A stretch of DNA of 64,000 bases from an uncultured Thermoguttaceae bacterium. Its GTDB lineage: Bacteria; Planctomycetota; Planctomycetia; Pirellulales; Thermoguttaceae. Both the position numbers and the translations under genes were made by a program. The stretch covers positions 1-64,000 of the forward strand of contig CALFBP010000033.1 in the NCBI GenBank assembly GCA_937951625.1. The letters are read 5' to 3'. The notes beneath the pieces were generated by a model. That model did no database searches. It was not told the DNA's origin and was given only the letters and a program-made list of their open reading frames with translations. Below are positions 9,341 through 17,999 of the stretch, one piece after another; positions within the stretch are counted from its first letter, which is position 1; every line of letters starts with the position of its first letter.

Positions 9341-10543
9341 ATGGACGAGTTCGCCTACATCGCCCGAGACGCCTCCGGCCAGCGCGTGACCGGCACCATC
9401 GCCGCGGCCAGTCGGCGCGAGGCGCTGGAGATCATTGCCGGCCGGTCCCTGTTCCCGGTCGAGGTCGCCAGCAAGTCGCCCACGCAGCAGTTCAAGCGTC
9501 TGCGAAGGCTGTCGGGACAAGTCTTGGCGGTCCTGTATGGCCAGCTTTCCGACCTGCTGCGGAGCGGGGTGCCGTTGTTGCGGGCGTTGGATGTGTTGCG
9601 GAAGCAGAGCACCCGGCCCGCCTTGACCAACGTCTTGGCCGAGGTCCATCACGACGTGGAGCAGGGGGCTTCGCTGGGCGAGGCCATGGCCCGGTTCCCC
9701 AACATCTTCGGCGAAATGGCCATCAGCATGGTCCGTGCTGGCAGCGAGGGCGGTTTTTTGGAAGACGCCCTCGCCCGCGTCGCCGAGTTCACCGAAACCC
9801 AGGACGACATCCGCAAGCGGACCATGGGCGCGCTGGCCTATCCCGCCTTCCTGGCCGTGGTGGGCACGATCGTGGTCATCGTGCTGATGGTGTTTTTCGT
9901 GCCTAAGTTCGAGGGGCTGTTTCAGAACCTCCGCGAGCGGGGCGAGTTGCCGGTGATGACCGAATTGGTGCTGGGCACGAGCCAGTTTTTTCAACGATGG
10001 ATCGTGCTGGTGCTCGCCGCCTTCGTCGCGGCGGGCATCGCCTTGCGGCAATGGATGCAAACAGAATCAGGCCGGATGTGGCGGGACCGCCTGAAGATTC
10101 GCGTGCCTTTGGCGGGCAAGGTGTTCCTGAATCTGGCCGTGGCCCGGTTCTGCCGCGTGCTGGGAACCCTGCTCCGCAACGGGGTGCCGATCCTCCGCGC
10201 CTTGGAGATCGCCGCGGATGCGACGGGCAACCGCGTCCTTGGCGCCGCCATTGTCACCGCGGCAAAAGATATTTCAGGGGGCCAGCGGCTGGCTGGTCCC
10301 TTGGCGGCCAGCGGACATTTCCCGCCCACCGTCGTCGAAATGATCTCCGTCGCCGAGGAATCCAGCACCCTGGAGAAGGTACTCCTCGAGATCGCCGAGT
10401 CGTTGGAACGCCGCACCTGGCGGCAGCTCGATCTGGTGGTCCGCCTGATCGAGCCGATCATGCTCCTGGTGTTGGCCATGGTGGTCCTAGTGTTGGTCGT
10501 CGCACTCTTGCTGCCGGTGATTAAGATGAGCATGACGGTATAG
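9341..10543 (+). CDS. gspF: Type II secretion inner-membrane platform protein GspF
   Basis: 400 residues from the ATG at 9341; the family start is MDEFAYIARDASGQRVTGTI, so the earlier in-frame codon at 9257 was rejected. Two GspF domains are visible: LYGQLSDLLRSGVPLLRALDVL ... EMAISMVRAGSEGGFLEDAL near residues 65-150, and the repeat FCRVLGTLLRNGVPILRALEIA ... EMISVAEESSTLEKVL near 268-350. Membrane helices follow each domain (FLAVVGTIVVIVLMVFFVP, IVLVLAAFVAAGIAL, IEPIMLLVLAMVVLVLVVALLLPV). It anchors GspE and transmits its motion to the pseudopilus. Length is normal. Confidence 0.96.
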   Translation: MDEFAYIARDASGQRVTGTIAAASRREALEIIAGRSLFPVEVASKSPTQQFKRLRRLSGQVLAVLYGQLSDLLRSGVPLLRALDVLRKQSTRPALTNVLAEVHHDVEQGASLGEAMARFPNIFGEMAISMVRAGSEGGFLEDALARVAEFTETQDDIRKRTMGALAYPAFLAVVGTIVVIVLMVFFVPKFEGLFQNLRERGELPVMTELVLGTSQFFQRWIVLVLAAFVAAGIALRQWMQTESGRMWRDRLKIRVPLAGKVFLNLAVARFCRVLGTLLRNGVPILRALEIAADATGNRVLGAAIVTAAKDISGGQRLAGPLAASGHFPPTVVEMISVAEESSTLEKVLLEIAESLERRTWRQLDLVVRLIEPIMLLVLAMVVLVLVVALLLPVIKMSMTV

Positions 10544-10690
10544 CGATGGATAGATGAACGAAAAAAACTGGAAGGCGTCGTGGCGGAAGACAGTGGAAGG
10601 TCTTGCCTCAGTGTTGTCCGCCGGGAGAGAGAGGCAAGCAGAATCGCTTGCGGCCAGATGGCCGCATGAAACACGAGAGGAACGAATCCG

Positions 10691-11125
10691 ATGAAAACAC
10701 GAAAAACGCAGGGCCGCCGCCAGGGCGGCTTCACGTTGGTGGAAGTGCTTTTGGTGTTGGTGATCCTGGTGATCGTGGCCTCGCTGGCCGTGACCAATCT
10801 GGTGCCCATGCAGCGCAAGGCCAACGTCAACGCGGCCAAGACGCAGATTCGGGCGTTCAAGGGGCCCTTGGCGGCGTACCGGTTGGACGTGGGCGACTAC
10901 CCGCCCTCGCTCGACGCCCTCCGCGCCCCGCCCGCCGACGCAGCCGCCGCCGAACGCTGGAGCGGTCCCTATCTGGATCGCGAGGTCCCGCTGGATCCTT
11001 GGCATCGGCCGTATCAATACCGCTATCCCGGCCAAAACGATCCGGATATGCCCGACATCTGGTCGGCCGGCCCCGACGGGATCGACGGCACCCAGGACGA
11101 CATCACCAGTTGGGACCCGGACTAA
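10691..11125 (+). CDS. gspG: Major pseudopilin GspG
   Basis: 144 residues. The prepilin peptidase site is GG/FTLVEVLLVLVILVIVASLA after a 13-residue basic leader; Glu5 of the mature protein is present. The C-terminal part (DYPPSLDALRAPP, GPYLDREVPLDPWHRPYQYRYPG, DIWSAGPDGIDGTQDDITSW) is the GspG fold with its calcium-binding loop. It would form the shaft of the pseudopilus. The TAA stop shares its last A with the ATG of the next pseudopilin. Upstream, about 147 bp separate it from gspF. These features point to type II secretion rather than a type IV pilus. Confidence 0.96.
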   Translation: MKTRKTQGRRQGGFTLVEVLLVLVILVIVASLAVTNLVPMQRKANVNAAKTQIRAFKGPLAAYRLDVGDYPPSLDALRAPPADAAAAERWSGPYLDREVPLDPWHRPYQYRYPGQNDPDMPDIWSAGPDGIDGTQDDITSWDPD

Positions 11126-11754
11126 TGGCTTCGGACCGCGGCTTGGATCGTGTTGCCGGGCGAAGGCGTGCCTCGCGGGATGGGCGCCGGGCGATGACCT
11201 TGCTCGAGATCGTGCTCACGCTCAGCCTGTTGGTCATCCTCGCCGCCGTGACCTGGCCCGCCTTGGGAAGGCCCATGGCCCGCCAACGGCTGCGGCAATC
11301 GGCCGATCAGGTGCGGGCGGAATGGGTCCGCGCCAGGGTGGATGCCATGTCCACCAACCGCACGTATGTGTTCCGGTTCACGCCCGACAGCGATACTTAC
11401 ACGGTCCAAGCCTATGCCAGCGAAGACGAAGCGGCTTGGGACCTTTCGCTGACCAGCGATGAGACCGAATCGCCGCTGGAAGCAAACTCCCGCCAACGCC
11501 GCTTGGCCGACAAAATCCGCTTTGTCGCTGGCGAAACCGGCACCGCGGCCGCCGCCGGAGGCTTAAGGAACGACGACGCTTTGACTTCGAGCGGTTTCGA
11601 CCAGCGGATCTTTTTCTATTCCGATGGCACGTGCTCCGACGCCCAACTCCAATTGGCCAACGAGTATGGCAGAACGATAATCCTCTCGCTCCGCGGATTG
11701 ACCGGCGTGGTCACGGTGAGCGAGCCTGTTTCCTCGGAGACCGCGGCGCCATGA
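11125..11754 (+). CDS. gspH: Pseudopilin GspH-like
   Basis: 209 residues, starting at the ATG that overlaps the gspG stop (TAATG). A 22-residue basic leader ends in RRA/MTLLEIVLTLSLLVILAAVTW; Ala occupies the -1 position where Gly is usual, and mature Glu5 is kept. The body is beta-rich (NRTYVFRFTPDSDTYTVQAY ... QRIFFYSDGTCSDAQLQL ... GRTIILSLRGLTGVVTVSEP), like minor pseudopilin GspH/FimT. It ends in an ATGA overlap with gspI. Symbol given by fold and place in the operon. Confidence 0.85.
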   Translation: MASDRGLDRVAGRRRASRDGRRAMTLLEIVLTLSLLVILAAVTWPALGRPMARQRLRQSADQVRAEWVRARVDAMSTNRTYVFRFTPDSDTYTVQAYASEDEAAWDLSLTSDETESPLEANSRQRRLADKIRFVAGETGTAAAAGGLRNDDALTSSGFDQRIFFYSDGTCSDAQLQLANEYGRTIILSLRGLTGVVTVSEPVSSETAAP

Positions 11755-12278
11755 TCCACCGATTTGAAGGTCCAGCCCCTGTTCGTGATGGCAGCCGTGC
11801 TCTGTGGCGGCCCAGCCGCTCGTTCGAGTCCCGTCGCTTCGCGGTCGCCGCGAAGAGGGAAGCCCGGCAGATTCCACGCGGCTTTTCACTCTTGGAGGTC
11901 ATTTTGGCGTTGACGATTCTGGCCGGCGTGATGGTGGTCTTAGGCGAGGTCGCGCGTCAAGGCATGGAATCGGCCCGCATCGCCCGCGATCTGACCTACG
12001 CCCAGACCATTTGCGACAGCTTAATGGCGGAGCTGGCCTCCGGCTTGATATACCCCGAGATCGTGGACCAGGCCCCGGTGGACGAAATTTGCGATCCCGC
12101 GCAAACGGGCTGGGTCTACTCGATGGACGTCGAATCGACGGAGATCGAAGGGCTTTTGGCCGTGCGGATCACGGTCTCTCAGGCCCTGCCGCCGGAAAAA
12201 CGGCCGGTCCAATGCTCGCTGGTGCGGTGGATTCAGGATCCCGATATGACGTTCAATGCCACTGCGATGCAGGAGTGA
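11751..12278 (+). CDS. gspI: Minor pseudopilin GspI-like
   Basis: 175 residues from the ATG at 11751, which overlaps the previous stop as ATGA. The leader is unusually long, about 43 residues, before the peptidase site PRG/FSLLEVILALTILAGVMVVLGEVARQGMESAR. This N-terminal helix and the short C-terminal domain (YAQTICDSLMAELASG ... VRITVSQALPPEKRPVQCSLVRWI) match GspI, a tip component of the pseudopilus. A shorter leader from an internal start is possible. About 60 bp separate it from gspJ. Confidence 0.85.
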   Translation: MIHRFEGPAPVRDGSRALWRPSRSFESRRFAVAAKREARQIPRGFSLLEVILALTILAGVMVVLGEVARQGMESARIARDLTYAQTICDSLMAELASGLIYPEIVDQAPVDEICDPAQTGWVYSMDVESTEIEGLLAVRITVSQALPPEKRPVQCSLVRWIQDPDMTFNATAMQE

Positions 12279-12338
12279 GGACCAAAAGTAGCGTTTCCAA
12301 AGCTTGGGCGGGAAAAAGCAAAAGATCTCGAACTGACG

Positions 12339-13385
12339 ATGAATGACCGACCCGCACGGGGATTTACGCTGCTAGAAGTGATTTTGGCGCTCGGGCTGAC
12401 CGGGTTGCTGCTGGTCGCCCTTGGCATGGCGATCGACTTTCATTTTCGCGTGTTGGACACAGGCCGGGCCCACGTCGAGGAGGGCCAGCTCGCCCGAGTC
12501 CTGCTGCGCCGCATTGCCGACGACCTCCGCGCTGCCGTCACTGGCGCGGCAAACGACTTGATCAGCGACGTGGCCAGCGCCGCCGGCAGTTCCCTAATCA
12601 GCGAGGCCTCCGAACTGGCTGTGATCCACTCCCAGCCGGGAATCTACGGCGACAGCTCGATGATCCAAATCGACGTCAGCCGCTTGCCGCGGCCCTATCA
12701 ACTCCAGGAACTGCTCGCCACTACGGCCGAGAGCCTGGGCGCCAACGCCTTGAGCGACGTGAAAACCGTGACCTATTTTGCGGCCAGTTCTCAAAGCGAG
12801 GCGCTCTCGCAACTCCCCGTGAGTTCCACGCCCGAGCAAGGCCTGATGCGGTGCGAGATGGACCGGGCCGTGGCCGTCTACCAGGCCGAGCAAGGCGGCC
12901 TCGCGCCGTTGGACGCCACCGCCGTGCTCTTGGCGCCCGAGGTGGCGGGCGTCGAGTTCCTCTATTTCGACGGCTCCCAGTGGGTCGATTTCTGGGATAC
13001 CAGCCAGAACGGCGGCCTGCCTGTCGCGGTGCGCGTGACGCTGTACATCACGCCGAAGCAAACCAAGCAGCGCCGCGGCCCGCAAACCCAGGACGCTTCG
13101 TTCCCGACGGGCATATCGGCCTCGCGGGGCGACTTGCTCGTCTACAGCCTCTTGGTCCACATCCCGGCTGCCAAGCCAACGTCCACCAGCGGGACGTCCG
13201 ATTGGAGTTCTAGCGCCGCGACCGGCGGCGGCTCGTCGGGCACCGGGAGCCTGGGAGGCGGGAACATGGGATCGGGCAACACCGGAGGCAGCCAAGGCTC
13301 GTCCGGTGGAGGCAGTTCGGGAACAGGCGCCGGGGCTGGCGGCGGTGGCGGCGCCCCGGGCGGCGCTGGAAAGGGGCGATCATGA
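12339..13385 (+). CDS. gspJ: Minor pseudopilin GspJ-like with Gly/Ser-rich tail
   Basis: 348 residues. A very short leader (MNDRPARG) is cut before FTLLEVILALGLTGLLLVALGMAI. The body (EEGQLARVLLRRIADDLRAAV, LMRCEMDRAVAVYQ, LAPEVAGVEFLYFDGSQWVDFWD) matches GspJ: the tip subunit, with a product-scanning segment before a strand reading VEFLYFDG. From about residue 280 to the end the protein becomes a low-complexity Gly/Ser/Thr tail (TGGGSSGTGSLGGGNMGSG and similar), which is not part of the normal GspJ fold. The ATGA at 13382-13385 couples it to gspK. Confidence 0.85.
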   Translation: MNDRPARGFTLLEVILALGLTGLLLVALGMAIDFHFRVLDTGRAHVEEGQLARVLLRRIADDLRAAVTGAANDLISDVASAAGSSLISEASELAVIHSQPGIYGDSSMIQIDVSRLPRPYQLQELLATTAESLGANALSDVKTVTYFAASSQSEALSQLPVSSTPEQGLMRCEMDRAVAVYQAEQGGLAPLDATAVLLAPEVAGVEFLYFDGSQWVDFWDTSQNGGLPVAVRVTLYITPKQTKQRRGPQTQDASFPTGISASRGDLLVYSLLVHIPAAKPTSTSGTSDWSSSAATGGGSSGTGSLGGGNMGSGNTGGSQGSSGGGSSGTGAGAGGGGGAPGGAGKGRS

Positions 13386-15100
13386 GTTCTCCGCAAGCCC
13401 AGGCAATCGCCGCCAGTCATGAACCCGTCCCGGGAACCGTAGCGAATACGCGCGTCTTGCGATCAAGTCCCGGCGCCGCAGGACACCGGGTCGTTAGCCA
13501 TCGCATGTCACCGCGGCGTTCCCGAAAAACCCGAGGCATGGCCCTCGTCGTGGTCCTGGTGGTCGTCACCCTTCTGACCCTCGGGGCACTCACGTTTTCT
13601 GAACTCATGATGGCCGAACGCGAGGGCGCTGAGGTGGCGGTGCTCCAATCGCAGACGCGGGCCTTGGCCGATTCCGGCGTCGAGTTGATTCGCATGTTCC
13701 TCGCACAGGACGCCCAGGTGCAACAACAGTCGGGTGGATGGTACGACAATCCCTCCCAATTCCGCGGCGTGGGCGTGATCTACGAAGGCGGACAACACGG
13801 CGTGGGCCGATTCACCGTGGTCGCCCCCGCCATGGACTCCGACGGCCGCCTCGCCGGCATCCGCTACGGCTTGGAGGACGAGTCGACCAAACTGAATCTG
13901 AACATGGTCCTGGCCGCCGACATGAAGCTGGGCGGCAACGCAGGCCGCCGGATGCTGATGGCCTTGCCCGGCATGACCGAAGACGTCGCCGACGCGATCT
14001 TGGATTGGATCGACCTCGACGACGAGCCACGCGACTACGGCGCCGAGATCGAAAGCTACGCCGCGGCTTCGCCGGCCTACGCCACCAAGAACGGCCCGCT
14101 CGACACCCTCGAAGAACTCCTGCTTGTCCGCGGGGTAACCCCCTCGATGCTCTTCGGCGTGGACACGAATCGCAACCACCTGGTCGACCGGGCCGAATCC
14201 GCCGGCACGATGATCGTCGATGCGGGCAACGCGCAGGGCACCTTGGACTGCGGTTGGGCCGCGTATTTGACCATTTACAGCTACGAATCGACGCGGCAGC
14301 CCGATGGCCAACCCCGGATCGACCTCGCCAGGGACGCCTCCTCCGAGGAAGACCGTAAAAAGTTTTACGAGGAACTCCAGGCAGTTCTTGCCCCGGACTG
14401 GGCGAAGTTCATCGTATTTTGGCGGCAGGGGGCCGATCCGAGCGGGTCGACCGCGAACCTCCGCCCCGTGGCCGAATGCGAACCCGACTTTAGCCAACCG
14501 TTTCAACGCAAACCTCAATCGGTGTTGGACCTGGTCGGTAAGAATGTACGCTGCCGCGTCTTGGGCCAGAACTCGGCGGTCGTAGTGCAGACCCCCTTTC
14601 CCGACGAGCCATTCGTCTCGGGCCTGTTCTTGCCGAAGCTTTTGGACCATTGCACGGTGGGCTCGGCTGTCACGGTCATGGGCCGGGTGAACATCAACAC
14701 GGCCTCCCGGGTCGCGCTGGCGGCGGTGCTTGCCGGGGTGTTGGGCTCCGACGACGAACCCTTCGATCCCACCGAATTGGTCGACGCCATCGTCTCCGAA
14801 CGCCCTGAAAACCCCGACCAGGCCGATGAAAGCTTTCTTTACGAGACCTGGCTATATTCCCGGGCCATCGTGGATTTAGACCAGATGAAAAAGCTGTTTC
14901 CCTACGTCTGTGCCCGGGGCAGCGTATATCGCGCCCAAGTGATAGGCTACTTCGACAATGGAGGCCCCTCGGCCCGACTGGAAGTGGTGGTTGATGCTAC
15001 CAACATTCCCCCCCGCATGGTATTCTGGAGAGATATGACCCATTTGGGCCGCGGCTACCCGCTGGAAACCCTGGGAGTGGAGGCCTTCGATTCGCCGTAA
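13382..15100 (+). CDS. gspK: Minor pseudopilin GspK-like
   Basis: 572 residues from the ATG overlapping the gspJ stop. The hydrophobic helix MALVVVLVVVTLLTLGALTFSELM follows a 52-residue leader, so an internal ATG at 13505 is an alternative. As in GspK, the residue at mature position 5 is not Glu, which is expected for the pseudopilus cap. Helix-hairpin-helix-like segments occur (LMALPGMTEDVADAILDWIDLDDEPRDYG, LEELLLVRGVTPSMLFG, VNINTASRVALAAVLAG), as in the GspK alpha-domain. Longer than the usual 320-380 residues because of insertions in the middle. It would cap the pseudopilus tip with GspI and GspJ. Confidence 0.88.
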   Translation: MSSPQAQAIAASHEPVPGTVANTRVLRSSPGAAGHRVVSHRMSPRRSRKTRGMALVVVLVVVTLLTLGALTFSELMMAEREGAEVAVLQSQTRALADSGVELIRMFLAQDAQVQQQSGGWYDNPSQFRGVGVIYEGGQHGVGRFTVVAPAMDSDGRLAGIRYGLEDESTKLNLNMVLAADMKLGGNAGRRMLMALPGMTEDVADAILDWIDLDDEPRDYGAEIESYAAASPAYATKNGPLDTLEELLLVRGVTPSMLFGVDTNRNHLVDRAESAGTMIVDAGNAQGTLDCGWAAYLTIYSYESTRQPDGQPRIDLARDASSEEDRKKFYEELQAVLAPDWAKFIVFWRQGADPSGSTANLRPVAECEPDFSQPFQRKPQSVLDLVGKNVRCRVLGQNSAVVVQTPFPDEPFVSGLFLPKLLDHCTVGSAVTVMGRVNINTASRVALAAVLAGVLGSDDEPFDPTELVDAIVSERPENPDQADESFLYETWLYSRAIVDLDQMKKLFPYVCARGSVYRAQVIGYFDNGGPSARLEVVVDATNIPPRMVFWRDMTHLGRGYPLETLGVEAFDSP

Positions 15101-15185
15101 GACCGATCGCGGCGGCGATTCGATCTCGCATCGAGGAAACTCGAAGACGTACAGCTCCCCCCAGTTTAAGCACGATCTATCGGCC

Positions 15186-16712
15186 ATGAAAATCGTCCGA
15201 CTTCTAGCCCTGGAATGGAGCGAAACGGAAGCCCGCTTGGCGGTGGCCTCGCGGCGGGGCGACGAAGTGGTCATCGAACATGCCTTCACTGTGGCCTTGC
15301 GGGCCGACGCAGGTGCAGAAGCAGAAATTTCGGATCCGACGCGGCAAGCGGAGCACGACGAGAAGCTTGGCGCCCGGGGCGTCGCAACCGACGGCGCGGT
15401 TGAGGCGGGCCGTCGCATCGCGGCCGCCTTGAAAGCGCGGGGCATTCGCAAGATCGACACGCTGGTGGCGATTGGCCGGGCGAGCATCGAGCTGAGGCAA
15501 CTCACGCTGCCGCCGGCCCCGGACGAGGAACTCCCGGAGATGGTCCGGTTCCAGGCCCTCCGCGAGTTCAACGCCTTGCAGGAAGGCTGGCCGCTCGACT
15601 TCATCCCCATCGACGAAGACCCAAGCCAGCCGCGGAACGTCCTGGCGGCGGCGGTGGCTCCAGAGCTTGTGGAGCAGCTTCAACGGACGTGCCAGGCGGC
15701 GGGCCTGCGCCTGCGGCGGTTGATCTTGCGGCCCTGCGGGGCGGCCTCGCTGTTCTGCCGCCGCCAAGCCGAGGGATTGCCCAAGGCTCGTCTGCTCGTC
15801 GATCTTTTGGCCGACGAGGCCGACCTGACCGTGATCATCGACCGTAAGGTGATCTTCCTCCGCACCGCGCGGTTGCCGGGCGAACCGTTGAGCGACGCGG
15901 AGTCGGGCCAGGCCCTGTTGGGCGAGATCCGCCGCACCATGGCGGCGGTCCACAACCAATTGGGCGGGCGGCGCGTGGAGTCCATTGCCTTATGTGGCCG
16001 GGGCCCGGAGCACACTGCCCTGAGCGAGCGACTCGCCGAGCGGCTGGGCGTGCCGGTCGAGTTGTTCGACCCCTTTGCTGGCTGGACGTTGGATGGCGAC
16101 CTTGCGCAGAATCTGCCCGAGCATCCCGCCCGATTCGCTCCGCTCCTTGGGATGCTGATCGATGAACTCCAGCACGTTCCCCACGCCGTCGATTTCCTCC
16201 ACCCGCGCCGCAAGCCGGAACCGCCCAGCCGGATCAAGCACTACGTGCTGGCCGGAGTTGGCCTGGCAGCGGCCGTGCTCGCGATGGTTATCTACGGGTT
16301 CCTGGAGTACAACAGGCTGAGCGACGAGGCGGTTTCCTTGGCAGCCAAAGTCAAGGAATGGGAGGGCCGGGCCGCGGAGGCCGCCAAGCTCCAAAAGACG
16401 GCCGCCGAAATCCAGACGTGGTTGGGTGGCGACCAGGTCTGGCTCGACGAGTTGCTTTGGCTCTCCCAGCGGCTTCCTCCGGCTCAAGAGGTGATGCTCA
16501 CCCAAATCCAGGCCAGCAGCACGCCGCGGGGCGGCGAAATGAAAATCGAGGGACTCGCCCGCTCCGTCGAAAGCATCAAAGCCATGCAGGAGAGGCTCCG
16601 CGACAACGAGCACCGCCTGGTGGGCAAAGAGGCGGGCGAGGGCGGATCGCAAAAGGAATATCCCTTGCGATTCAGTTCCTCGATCTTCACCGGCGAGGAG
16701 GCCCGCAAATGA
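15186..16712 (+). CDS. gspL: GspL-like assembly protein (PilM-type ATPase fold fused to PilN-type part)
   Basis: 508 residues. The N-terminal 330 residues have the actin-like PilM/GspL cytoplasmic fold (KIVRLLALEWSETEARLAV, KIDTLVAIGRASIELRQLTLP, EMVRFQALREF, LLVDLLADEADLTVII, SIALCGRGPEHTALSERLAERLGVPVELFDPF). One membrane helix lies near 350-375 (YVLAGVGLAAAVLAMVIYGF), followed by a PilN-like coiled coil and a small periplasmic domain (LDELLWLSQRLPPAQEVMLTQIQ). GspL connects GspE to the inner-membrane complex. It starts 85 bp after gspK and ends in an ATGA overlap with the next gene. No clear Shine-Dalgarno is visible. Confidence 0.85.
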   Translation: MKIVRLLALEWSETEARLAVASRRGDEVVIEHAFTVALRADAGAEAEISDPTRQAEHDEKLGARGVATDGAVEAGRRIAAALKARGIRKIDTLVAIGRASIELRQLTLPPAPDEELPEMVRFQALREFNALQEGWPLDFIPIDEDPSQPRNVLAAAVAPELVEQLQRTCQAAGLRLRRLILRPCGAASLFCRRQAEGLPKARLLVDLLADEADLTVIIDRKVIFLRTARLPGEPLSDAESGQALLGEIRRTMAAVHNQLGGRRVESIALCGRGPEHTALSERLAERLGVPVELFDPFAGWTLDGDLAQNLPEHPARFAPLLGMLIDELQHVPHAVDFLHPRRKPEPPSRIKHYVLAGVGLAAAVLAMVIYGFLEYNRLSDEAVSLAAKVKEWEGRAAEAAKLQKTAAEIQTWLGGDQVWLDELLWLSQRLPPAQEVMLTQIQASSTPRGGEMKIEGLARSVESIKAMQERLRDNEHRLVGKEAGEGGSQKEYPLRFSSSIFTGEEARK

Positions 16713-17917
16713 CCCTCTCCCAGCGCGAAAAGCTCCTGGCATCCATCGTCGGCGTGTTGGTGGCCGGCCTCGCCTTGTGGCTGGGGTTCCGCCTGTTCAG
16801 CGGCCCGCTGGTCCTTGTCCGCGCCCAAGTCGCGGCCTATCAGAATAAACTCGACACGCTCCAAGATCAGGTGCTTCGGGCGAAGAAGGCCCAGGACCGA
16901 GTGGCTCAATGGAACCGCCAGGCCTTGCCTTCCGACGCGGCCCGGGCAGGCGCTCTCTACCAGAGTTGGCTTTTGGAACTGGCCGGCAAGGCCAACTTCC
17001 GCCAGAAGAAGGTCGATCCGGGCGAAGTCCGTAACCAATCCAGCGCTTATCGCGTGCTGCCGTTTACCGTGCGGGGCCAGGCCACGCTAGAAGAACTTAT
17101 CCGCTTTCTTTTCGACTTTTACTCGGCCGGTCACTTGCACCAGATTCGGCGGATCACGATCCGCCCGGTCGAAAAATCCAAGGACTTGGACGTGGTGCTT
17201 GCCATTGAAGCCCTGTCGCTGCCCACGGCGGACCGCAAGGACCAGCTCTCGCAAGAGAAGGGGCAACGCCTGAAGCTCAGGGATTTGGCGGAATATCGGA
17301 AGGCCATTGCGGAGCGGAACGTCTTGGCCCCCTACCGTCCGCCTCCGCCTGTCCGACCTCCCGAGCCGCCCATCGTGGCCAACCTGCCCAAGCCCGAACC
17401 GTTCGATCCCAGTCGCTTTGCTTATGTGACGGGGATCGTCGAGGTCAATGGCGAGCCGCAGGTTTGGGTGAAGGCTCGCACCACGGACGAAAACTTCCAG
17501 CTTCGCCAGGGCGACAAGTTCCAACTGGGCCCGTTCAGCGCCGTGGTCGCCCGAATCGACTCCCGAAACGTGGAAATCGAGGTTGACGGCAAGCGCCACA
17601 CGGTGCCCCTGGGAAGCAACATTCGCGGCGTTCCCGTGAATAGCGAGAAGCCTGAATCCCGTGGCGACGGCGGCAACAGCCCCAATCCTGGAATGGATCG
17701 TCGGGAAGGCGGCGAACGCGAGCCAACAAGGCCGGGCGAACGCGAAAATGGAAACAGCGTGGGGATGCGGGTCGTCGATCCGCGAGCCAGTGCGTCTGCC
17801 CTGCTACCACCGCCAGGCAACGGCAACAAGGCACCCAACGGCGAGGGGCCTTTCTCCAAGAGGGGTCGGCGATCGCGGGAGCTGCGGGGCAGCCAAGACC
17901 GGGGTGGTGAACCCTAG
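16709..17917 (+). CDS. PilO/GspM-like protein fused to a PilP/GspC-like domain
   Basis: 402 residues, starting at the ATGA overlap with gspL. One N-terminal membrane helix (LLASIVGVLVAGLALWLGFRLF) is followed by a coiled coil and a ferredoxin-like PilO/GspM domain (YRVLPFTVRGQATLEELIRFLFDFYSAGHLHQIRRITIRPVEKS). After a Pro-rich linker (YRPPPPVRPPEPP), residues about 235-310 (FAYVTGIVEVNGEPQVWVKA ... LRQGDKFQLGPFSAVVARIDSRNVEIEVDG) resemble the PilP or GspC homology region that docks on the secretin. The last 80 residues are Gly/Arg/Pro-rich and low in complexity. If right, it merges the alignment protein and the secretin contact in one chain. Last gene of the operon. Confidence 0.7.
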   Translation: MTLSQREKLLASIVGVLVAGLALWLGFRLFSGPLVLVRAQVAAYQNKLDTLQDQVLRAKKAQDRVAQWNRQALPSDAARAGALYQSWLLELAGKANFRQKKVDPGEVRNQSSAYRVLPFTVRGQATLEELIRFLFDFYSAGHLHQIRRITIRPVEKSKDLDVVLAIEALSLPTADRKDQLSQEKGQRLKLRDLAEYRKAIAERNVLAPYRPPPPVRPPEPPIVANLPKPEPFDPSRFAYVTGIVEVNGEPQVWVKARTTDENFQLRQGDKFQLGPFSAVVARIDSRNVEIEVDGKRHTVPLGSNIRGVPVNSEKPESRGDGGNSPNPGMDRREGGEREPTRPGERENGNSVGMRVVDPRASASALLPPPGNGNKAPNGEGPFSKRGRRSRELRGSQDRGGEP

Positions 17918-17927
17918 AGCAAGCTGA

Positions 17928-17946
17928 CACGGCCTCGAAGGCCGTG
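17928..17946. terminator. Hairpin between convergent genes (candidate terminator)
   Basis: CACGGCCT and AGGCCGTG form a perfect 8-bp stem around a CGA loop, 11 bp after the last gene of the pseudopilin operon and 54 bp before the stop of the opposite-strand thioredoxin gene. There is no T-tract on either side, so it could act weakly or with Rho. Position is the main support. Confidence 0.4.
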
Positions 17947-17999
17947 CCCTCCATCGCTGCCAACCGTACTTCACGCCGAGGACTGCGGCGACTGAAACG

